This document shows positions 8,692-14,773 of a stretch of DNA of 18,468 nucleotides, in pieces (position 1 is the stretch's first letter; the number at the start of each line of letters is the position of its first letter). The position numbers were made by a program, and so were the translations under genes. The notes beneath the pieces are model-generated. The model made no database searches. It worked only from the letters and a program-made list of their open reading frames with translations, and was not told the DNA's origin. Origin of the DNA: CAZAGD01 sp049699975 (GTDB lineage: Bacteria; Desulfobacterota; SM23-61); NCBI GenBank assembly GCA_049699975.1, contig JBNAWB010000054.1:1-18468 (forward strand). Reading direction: 5' to 3'.

Positions 8692-9288
8692 TCATCTTAT
8701 TTTATCTTGCAAATAATCCGCGATAGCTCGGTCATAGCGGGCCGTAAGTTGAAAAACTTTCTGAGCTAAACGGAAGTTTGTCTGGCGGCTTACCACTCCC
8801 CCATTTTTCTTCATTTCTTCCAATATAGGTTTATAATCTGCCGGATCGACTAAAACCGTAACATAAGGGTAATTTTTAGCTCCGGCCCGCAACATAGCCG
8901 GCCCGCCAATGTCGATATTCTCTATCGCTTCCTCTAAGGTACATCCTGGCTTAGCAATGGTTGCTTCAAAAGGATAGAGGTTAATGACCACCATATCAAT
9001 AGGTTTTATGCCATGCTCTACCATCTTTTGTTTATGTTCGGGATTATCACGGATGCCCAAGAGGCCGCCATGGACTTTAGGGTGGAGAGTTTTCACCCGC
9101 CCATCCAGCATCTCCGGAAATCCTGTATAAGCAGAGATATCAATAACCTCTATACCCTTTTCCCGCAAAGTGCGGGCCGTACCTCCGGTGGAGAGGATCT
9201 CCACTTTCATGGCCCGCAATTCATCTGCTAATTCTTGAATACCAGTTTTATCGGATACGCTTATTATAGCTCGCTCAATCTTCGGCAT
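8692..9288 (-). CDS. purH: IMP cyclohydrolase, stand-alone (N-terminal PurH domain only)
   Basis: A 198-residue protein that matches only the MGS-like IMP cyclohydrolase half of bifunctional PurH, which is normally about 510-530 residues. This half closes the ring of FAICAR to give IMP. The SVSDKTGI (10-17), STGGTA (33-38), GRVKTLHPKVHGG (63-75, K66) and NIDIGGPAMLRAGAKN (124-139) motifs are intact, so the enzyme should be active. The frame ends with TGA exactly where the cyclohydrolase domain normally ends, and no AICAR formyltransferase sequence follows. That activity must be encoded elsewhere. AAGGAG lies before the ATG; selD ends 29 bases upstream. Confidence 0.94.
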   Translation of the reverse strand: MPKIERAIISVSDKTGIQELADELRAMKVEILSTGGTARTLREKGIEVIDISAYTGFPEMLDGRVKTLHPKVHGGLLGIRDNPEHKQKMVEHGIKPIDMVVINLYPFEATIAKPGCTLEEAIENIDIGGPAMLRAGAKNYPYVTVLVDPADYKPILEEMKKNGGVVSRQTNFRLAQKVFQLTARYDRAIADYLQDKIR

Positions 9289-9317
9289 AAATTCTCCTTT
9301 CTTTTTGTCTACATCTT

Positions 9318-10361
9318 TTATTCGATAATTATAGTGTATTTCTCCCGGGGTACAACCTCGCCAATTAAAGTGGCCTCTTTCACTCCTTTTCTTAACAATA
9401 GCTCTAAGAGTTTAGGGCCTTGCTCTTTTGGTAAGGCAATCAATAAACCACCGGAAGTCTGCGGATCGAAGAGAATAATTTTTTCTAAGGGGGGAACTAT
9501 TTCTCCCCAAAAAATTTCTGAGCCAAAATGCCCTTCATTACAATATGCCCCTCCAGGCACCAAACCCGAAGCCGCATATTTTTTCACCTTCGGTAAAAAA
9601 GGAATTTGCGCATAAAAAAGGCGCAGGGAAAATCCACATCCGCGGGCCATTTCCATCGCGTGTCCTAAAAGACCGAACCCGGTTATGTCCGTGCAGGCAT
9701 GCGCTTGACATTCCCTCATCGCCTGGGCAGCCGGGTTATTCAAAGCCACCATTTGCGCAGCCGCCGCTTCCAAGGCCTCTGTTTCAGCTAAACCCGCCTT
9801 TTGGGCCGTGGAGATTATGCCGGTGCCTAAAGGCTTAGTCAAAATCAGAACATCCCCTAATTGCGCCCCTTTGTTAGTTATTATTTTTTGGGGATGAACT
9901 GTTCCCGTGACAGCCAACCCATATTTCAATTCTGCATCTTCTACTGTATGCCCGCCCATGAGCACGGCACCGGCTTCATGAATTTTTTCCAAGCCCCCCT
10001 GAAGAATTTCCGTGAGGATAGAGATGTCCAGAGAAAGACGCGGGAAGCAGATGATATTCATGGCGGTCAGCGGTCTGCCGCCCATGGCGTAAATATCACT
10101 CAAAGAATTAGCCGCCGCAATTTGCCCGAAGAGAAAAGGGTCATCCACTATCGGAGTAATTAGATCTATGGTCTGCACTAAAGCAATATCTTCGGCAATT
10201 TTATAAACCCCCGCATCATCAGCCGTTTCTGTCCCCACTAATAATTGCGGGTGCTTTTCTAAAGGCAAAGGGGCTAAGGCTTTAGCCAAGTCCGCCGGAC
10301 TCAGCTTCGCCGCTCAGCCTGCGGCCTTTACCATAGTGGTTAAGCGAATTTTGGTGTTCAA
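9318..10361 (-). CDS. selD: Selenide, water dikinase (SelD) containing selenocysteine
   Basis: A 347-residue protein that makes selenophosphate from selenide and ATP, the selenium donor for Sec-tRNA and selenouridine. ATP/metal motifs are intact: DDAGVY (48-53), ANSLSDIYAMGG, GGHTVEDAELKYG, TDITGFGLLGH and DPQTSGGLL. Extending the frame upstream of the apparent start gives KIRLTTMVKAAG-U-AAKLSPADL, with an in-frame TGA (10316-10314) at residue 16. This aligns with catalytic Cys17 of E. coli SelD, and K19 matches the essential nearby Lys. A 9-bp hairpin follows the TGA. The start is TTG at 10361 with GAGGAAG just upstream, 16 bases after the previous stop; ATG at 10334 is an alternative. A reader that treats TGA as stop would lose the catalytic N-terminus. 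Confidence 0.95.
10285..10316 (-). promoter_or_regulatory. UGA (Sec) codon with putative bacterial SECIS hairpin in selD
   Basis: On the minus strand the TGA at 10316-10314 is followed by GCTGAGTCC (10305-10297), the loop GGC (10296-10294) and GGACTTGGC (10293-10285). The two arms pair over 9 bp, with a U-G and a G-U wobble. The loop starts 17 bases after the UGA and contains GG. This agrees with known bacterial SECIS elements, such as that of fdhF, which place a short GG-containing loop at about this distance and bind SelB. Confidence 0.8.
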
Positions 10362-10377
10362 TCTTCTTCCTCTTCGC

Positions 10378-11835
10378 CTAAGGATCTTCCTTAATATTTA
10401 CTTCCCATTCCATCGGCCAGGGAGCATAAAGGAAACGAAAAGCGCGCTGTCTCCCGGCCGCCCTATATTCTACCAAGCCCCGGAGAAGAGAAAAATAGAA
10501 AAGATTCTCGGCCCTATAAAGAGTGAAAAGAAAACTCAATTCATAGAGTTCCCTTTGGGCACTCTGCCGATGCACATAAAAGCCCCATAAGAATCGCGAC
10601 TCAATCTCACCTTGGGGATTACGGTAATATTCATAGAGCCGAAGGAGCGGTCCCCAATTGCGTTCAAACCCTTCATCATCTATAGGCAATAGTGCCGGAA
10701 AATAAAAATGAACCGAACCTTCCTTACGTAGTCCATAATAAAATAAAGGCCAGATGCGCAAAGTATGCCCCCGTTTCCCCTCTTTACTCCAGATTTCCAC
10801 CTGATCTTTGGAGAAAAGGAGATAACGCCGGCGGGAAATACTATAATCAGCCTCTTCCTGTCGATCATACCAATACAAAGGCCAAAGGATATAGCCACTT
10901 TCTCTTTCTTCCCAATGCTTATGCCCATAAAGAGGGAAGATACGGAAGATTGACTTATCGTCTCCTTTGGCCCATTGCAGAAAAGGCCAGGGGAAATCTA
11001 TCTGTTTATAATGATCATCTTCGTCATAAGTATAATTAAAGAAAGGCCAGAGGATAGTGCGTGTTGCTCTACGGGAAGAAGCCTGCGATACATAGAAGGG
11101 AAAAAACATGGAAATTTCTGTAGGGTCATCCGTATATAAATACCTTTTTTCAAAGTGGAAAAAAGGCCAAAGGAAAAAAGACTTTTCGTATGACTTCTCT
11201 TTGCTTTCATAGCCTAATAAAGGCCAAATTTTAAATCCTTCTTTACCTCCCCCTGAAGTATGCGTAAAAATAGGCCAAAGGAAAGTATAAGTTTTATTTT
11301 CTCCTTCGCGAGAATCTGAATAAATGGGCCAGAGGACAAAATTCATTTCATCCTTGCCAAAACGATTCTTTAAAGATCCGCCCAGAGGGAAAAAACCACC
11401 ATAAGGTTCCCCTTTATCGGTTTCTCCCCAAAAGGCCAGAAAAAAATTCCTTTCCTTCTTTTCTCCTTTGGTTAAATCCTGCCGCGTTAAATAAAAAGGC
11501 ATAAGATAAGACTGTATTTCTTGCGGCGTGCTTTTATATTTGCCTAAAGGATAAAGATATTCTAACTGGCTATATCTATCTTCTTCTTTTTGCCAATAAA
11601 AAAAGGGACGGAATCCCACCTGGCTTCCCGCCTGGTCCCGCCGGTAAATAAAGAAGGGGCCGCCCACTTCCGCGCTTACCCCTTCCTTTGGTTCATCCTC
11701 GCTATAAAGAAAGAAAGGCGCAAAATTTTCGCGGCGCGGACCGGGTTGTAAAGTGGCGCAAGCAGAAACACCTATGAGTAAAAGGAGAATAATTAAACTC
11801 TTTAAAAATTTCCGCCCATCTCTTTCTGGCTTAAT
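10378..11835 (-). CDS. Aromatic/Trp-Pro repeat lipoprotein of unknown function, coupled to mlaD
   Basis: I do not recognise the family. From the ATT at 11835 the product is 485 residues: a basic N-terminus (KPERDGRKFLKS), a hydrophobic core and a lipobox V23-S24-A25-C26, so it is probably a lipoprotein. The rest is about two dozen short degenerate repeats spaced roughly 17-22 residues, each with an aromatic-Pro core such as LWPIY, LWPFF, IWPLF or FFPFY (W169, W187, W204, W223, W263, W283, W318, W362), separated by charged turns. This suggests stacked beta-strands or a barrel-like fold. An in-frame TAA at 11847-11845 excludes any start further upstream. AAGGAGG (11846-11840) sits four bases before the ATT, and there is no ATG, GTG or TTG until GTG at 11667, which would lose the signal peptide. 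mlaD ends 15 bases upstream; selD starts 16 bases downstream. Confidence 0.85.
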   Translation of the reverse strand: MKPERDGRKFLKSLIILLLLIGVSACATLQPGPRRENFAPFFLYSEDEPKEGVSAEVGGPFFIYRRDQAGSQVGFRPFFYWQKEEDRYSQLEYLYPLGKYKSTPQEIQSYLMPFYLTRQDLTKGEKKERNFFLAFWGETDKGEPYGGFFPLGGSLKNRFGKDEMNFVLWPIYSDSREGENKTYTFLWPIFTHTSGGGKEGFKIWPLLGYESKEKSYEKSFFLWPFFHFEKRYLYTDDPTEISMFFPFYVSQASSRRATRTILWPFFNYTYDEDDHYKQIDFPWPFLQWAKGDDKSIFRIFPLYGHKHWEERESGYILWPLYWYDRQEEADYSISRRRYLLFSKDQVEIWSKEGKRGHTLRIWPLFYYGLRKEGSVHFYFPALLPIDDEGFERNWGPLLRLYEYYRNPQGEIESRFLWGFYVHRQSAQRELYELSFLFTLYRAENLFYFSLLRGLVEYRAAGRQRAFRFLYAPWPMEWEVNIKEDP

Positions 11836-11846
11836 ATCTCCTCCTT
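11833..11846 (-). promoter_or_regulatory. Strong Shine-Dalgarno preceding an ATT start codon
   Basis: AAGGAGG (11846-11840), then AGAT, then ATT (11835-11833), on the minus strand. No standard start codon lies in frame between the upstream TAA and residue 57. The signal peptide and lipobox lie in the frame opened by the ATT. ATT is a known but rare start codon (infC, pcnB). Confidence 0.65.
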
Positions 11847-11850
11847 AAAT

Positions 11851-13012
11851 TTATCTGATGACGTTGCCTAAGATGACTCCTAAAACGGTAACCGGCGTTA
11901 CTTCTTGGATCCCTTCGGCAGCTTTGTTTATAGATTTGATTGCTTTTTTGGTATCGTCATAAAGGGTCTCATCTTTCACTAATTTCCCTAAAGTACCTTC
12001 TCCACTCTCTATCTGCTTAGAAACCTTATTCAAATTGGCTAAAGTCTCCTTAGCCTCCACTATCGTCTCCTTCGTCTGCACATAAAGAGAATCATCCTTC
12101 ACCAACTTGCCCAACGTCCCCTCCCCACTCTCTATCTGCTTCGAAACCTTATTCAAACTGGCCAAAGTCTCCTTAGCCTCCACTATCGTCTCCTTCGTCT
12201 GCACATAAAGAGAATCATNNNNNNNNNNNNNNNNNNNNNNNNNNNNNNNNNNNNNNNNNNNNNNNNNNNNNNNNNNNNNNNNNNNNNNNNNNNNNNNNNN
12301 NNNNNNNNNNNNNNNNNNCACTCTCTATCTGCTTCGAAACCTTATTCAAACTGGCCAAAGTCTCCTTAGCCTCAGAAATGGTCTCCTTAGTCTTCTGGTA
12401 TAAGGAGTCATCTTTAATGAATTTTCCTAAAGTTCCTTCCCCCCTTTCAATGGTCTGCGCAATGTTTTGAAAAGAGACCAAAGTCTTTTTCGCCGAAGAG
12501 ACGAGCTCTTTTACGGAACGTTCCCCTTCCTCTCCCCCCAAGGCCTGGCTCAAGGATTGGGTTACCGATTTGACATCTGTGCCGATGGCGCTAAGCTGGG
12601 CTAAGACGCGATCAACATCTATTGCCGGAGCTCCCTCCGCAATTTTCTCTCCTGGTTTAACAAATTCCGGTCCAGGACCTGGTGCAATCTCTATATATTT
12701 TTCTCCGAGCAAGCCAGATGATTTAACAAAGACCTTCGATCCGGCTGGAATTTTAACATTGATGGGTAAGTGCATGGTCACCCGCGCTTTGGTACCATCA
12801 AGGATAATTTCTTCCACCTTACCAACTTCCACGCCGGCAATGCGTACTTGGGAGTTTTTATCCAGTCCGGCTGCTGATTCCACGTGGGTATAGACGCGAT
12901 ACCCAACTTCGCGTACGGCAATCCTCCCTACCCGGACGGTAAAGTAAGTGAGGATGATAATTCCTAACACCACGAAAATACCCACTTTAGTTTCCGTCGC
13001 TAAACTTCTCAT
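11851..13012 (-). CDS. mlaD: MlaD-type MCE protein, interrupted by an assembly gap
   Basis: The substrate-binding subunit of an MCE phospholipid transporter. It has an N-terminal anchor helix (about 10-28) and an MCE domain (about 37-115, containing VESAAGLDKNSQVRIAGVEVG and the GLLGEKYIEI end). A long periplasmic tail follows, of near-identical 41-residue repeats with a SLYVQTKETIVEAKETL helix and a GEGTLGKLVKD turn. The C-terminus is EVTPVTVLGVILGNVIR. The 100-N run at 12219-12318 falls inside the repeats and shifts the frame, so the gene looks like two pieces; both flanks encode the same repeat, so this is one gene of unknown true length. The ATG at 13012 follows GGAGG. mlaF ends 18 bases upstream. 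Confidence 0.93.
11950..12455 (-). repeat. 123-bp tandem repeat array within mlaD
   Basis: The repeat period is 123 bases (41 codons). The two full copies next to the gap differ at about three positions in 93 compared bases, and the first 55 bases upstream of the gap are identical to the copy downstream. The outer units (SLYQKTKETISEA at the N-terminal side, ETLYDDTKKAIKS at the C-terminal side) are diverged. This points to recent expansion in the middle of the array, and it explains why the assembly broke here. Confidence 0.9.
12219..12318. other. Scaffold gap (100 N)
   Basis: Exactly 100 N, the usual placeholder for a gap of unknown size. In the intact neighbouring repeat, the same two flanking words are separated by 30 bases (12096-12125). 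The real gap should therefore be 30 bases plus a whole number of 123-base units. The placeholder length is incompatible with the reading frame. Confidence 0.97.
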
Positions 13013-13030
13013 TTTCTTCCTCCTTAAAAA

Positions 13031-13915
13031 TTATATGGCCTGCCGGATAAACTCTGCTCCTTGGGTTATAGGGCCGACTACTTCGCCCCGAATAAATTGT
13101 TGGACGATTTCGTTAGGCGAAGATTTTATTTCTTCTGGTGTACCCACTTCGATGATCTTTCCCTGATAAAGCATAGCAATGCGGTCTGCGATGCGGTAGG
13201 CACTCACCATGTCATGAGTTATGGCGATAGAAGTAACCTGCAGCTTTTCTCGCATAGTCACAATTAGTTCGTTAATTACATTGGCCATGATCGGGTCCAA
13301 CCCCGTAGTGGGCTCATCATAAAGAAGAATGGCTGGTTCCATGGCAATGGCTCGCGCTAAGGAGACTCTTTTCCGCATCCCTCCCGAGAGTTCAGCCGGC
13401 ATTAGATTTTCTACATTTTGTAAGCCAACTAATTTTAATTTTTCTATGGCTATGTTTTTAATCTCTTCATCCGAGAGGTTGGTATGACGGCGCAAAGCAA
13501 AACCCACATTTTCCCAAACGGTTAAAGAATCAAAGAGCGCATCTCGCTGAAAAAGCATACCAAATTTTTTGCGCAGCTCATTCCATTCTTCTTCAGAGAG
13601 ACGAGAAATCTCCTGACCATCTATATAAATCTCCCCTCGATCATGGTGCAAAAGCCCAATAACGCATTTAATGAGCACGCTCTTGCCCGTGCCGCTGCCG
13701 CCGATCACTACCATTGATTCTCCCCGCTTTACTTCCAGATTAACTCCGCGGAGGACATGGTTCGATCCAAAAGATTTATGAACCTCCCGCAGGAGAATCA
13801 TCGTGTCGGCAGGAATTCTCGTTGAATCTACTAATTTTTTATCTTCCACTTGTGGTTTGGGCTCATTGACAATCTGCTTGTTCTTGGAAAAAATTTTAGC
13901 TAATCTGGACCACAT
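13031..13915 (-). CDS. mlaF: MlaF-type ABC transporter ATPase
   Basis: A 294-residue ATPase that powers MCE-type lipid transport. Walker A GGSGTGKS (72-79), Q-loop Q123, signature LSGGM (176-180), Walker B ILLYDEP with E201 and H-loop H234 are all present. The QQFIRGEVVGPI ending is typical of MlaF. There is a Lys-rich N-terminal extension of about 38 residues before the conserved domain. The ATG at 13915 lacks a visible ribosome binding site, so a start at M39 (13801) is possible. It is 85 bases downstream of mlaE and 18 bases upstream of mlaD. Confidence 0.95.
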   Translation of the reverse strand: MWSRLAKIFSKNKQIVNEPKPQVEDKKLVDSTRIPADTMILLREVHKSFGSNHVLRGVNLEVKRGESMVVIGGSGTGKSVLIKCVIGLLHHDRGEIYIDGQEISRLSEEEWNELRKKFGMLFQRDALFDSLTVWENVGFALRRHTNLSDEEIKNIAIEKLKLVGLQNVENLMPAELSGGMRKRVSLARAIAMEPAILLYDEPTTGLDPIMANVINELIVTMREKLQVTSIAITHDMVSAYRIADRIAMLYQGKIIEVGTPEEIKSSPNEIVQQFIRGEVVGPITQGAEFIRQAI

Positions 13916-14000
13916 TTAAAAAATATAATAATTTTTTGTGCTCAATATTTTTTATCTTTTTTTCGCTAAGGACAAAAGATTAAATTTTTATCCTCAAAAC

Positions 14001-14771
14001 CTAAAAGAAAAAAGCGGTAATGAAATAATTAGCAATGAGGATCAATAAGGAAGAAAGCACCACAGCGCGGGTAGTGGACTTGCCCACTCCTTCTGCTCCT
14101 CCCTGGGTATTGAATCCCTGATAACAGCCAATAATAGCGATGATCATGCCAAAAACACAGGCTTTTAATAAACCTATATAAATGTCTTCCAAATCCAAAT
14201 AATCATAAGTGCGCCGGATATAGATGGTCGGATTGCTTCCCAAAAGCTCCACGCTAATAAGATAGCCCCCTAAAATGCCGATCACATCAGCAAAAACAGT
14301 TAGAATAGGCATGACGATCAGGGCAGCTAAAAAACGGGGAACAATTAAATATTTGATGGGGTTCGTAGCTAAAGTATAAAGAGCATCAATTTGTTCCGTA
14401 ACTTGCATTGTTCCTAATTCAGCCGCCATAGCCGAACCAACTCGACCAGAAACCATCAGTCCCGAAAGGACCGGCCCTAACTCCCGCGTCATAGATAAGG
14501 CTACAACTGTACCCACAAATGCTTCGGCATTGAACCTTTTAAACCCCGTGTAACTCTGCAAGGCTAAAACCATACCTGTAAAAGCCCCGGTGATTAAGAC
14601 TACTGGAATAGATTTAACACCCACTTCCTCAATTTGTTTAAACAAATTGCGCAAATCGAAAGGAGGACGAAAAGTTAAAGTCAAGGTCTTATAAAAAAGA
14701 ATCATGACTCTTCCCGATTCGTCTAAAAACCTTAGGACTTGCAGACCTATATAGTTTACTAAGCTAAGCAT
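14001..14771 (-). CDS. mlaE: MlaE-type ABC transporter permease
   Basis: A 256-residue inner-membrane permease of the MlaE/YrbE family. The conserved MTRELGPVLSGLMVSGRVG block, followed by AMAAELGTMQVTEQIDAL, is the family signature and contacts the ATPase. Several hydrophobic segments cover the central and C-terminal parts. The start is ATG at 14771, two bases after the cyclase stop (TAA-GA-ATG). A longer frame from TTG at 14807 overlaps the cyclase and adds 12 residues that do not resemble the family, so it was not used. No strong ribosome binding site is seen, consistent with translational coupling to the cyclase. Confidence 0.95.
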   Translation of the reverse strand: MLSLVNYIGLQVLRFLDESGRVMILFYKTLTLTFRPPFDLRNLFKQIEEVGVKSIPVVLITGAFTGMVLALQSYTGFKRFNAEAFVGTVVALSMTRELGPVLSGLMVSGRVGSAMAAELGTMQVTEQIDALYTLATNPIKYLIVPRFLAALIVMPILTVFADVIGILGGYLISVELLGSNPTIYIRRTYDYLDLEDIYIGLLKACVFGMIIAIIGCYQGFNTQGGAEGVGKSTTRAVVLSSLLILIANYFITAFFF

Positions 14772-14773
14772 TC

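Noticed and set aside
8647..8694. TGA at the end of purH as a second selenocysteine codon
   Set aside because: The frame after this TGA reaches a TAA within 15 codons, the stop coincides with the natural domain end, and no Cys/Sec is expected there in PurH.
11950..12455. Tandem repeats as a CRISPR array
   Set aside because: The units are contiguous 123-base coding repeats that keep the mlaD frame; there are no unique spacers and no cas genes.
13916..14000. Hairpin GGATAAAA/TTTTGTCC between mlaE and mlaF as a terminator
   Set aside because: The stem is AT-rich and not followed by a proper T-run in the transcribed direction; mlaEFD should be co-transcribed.
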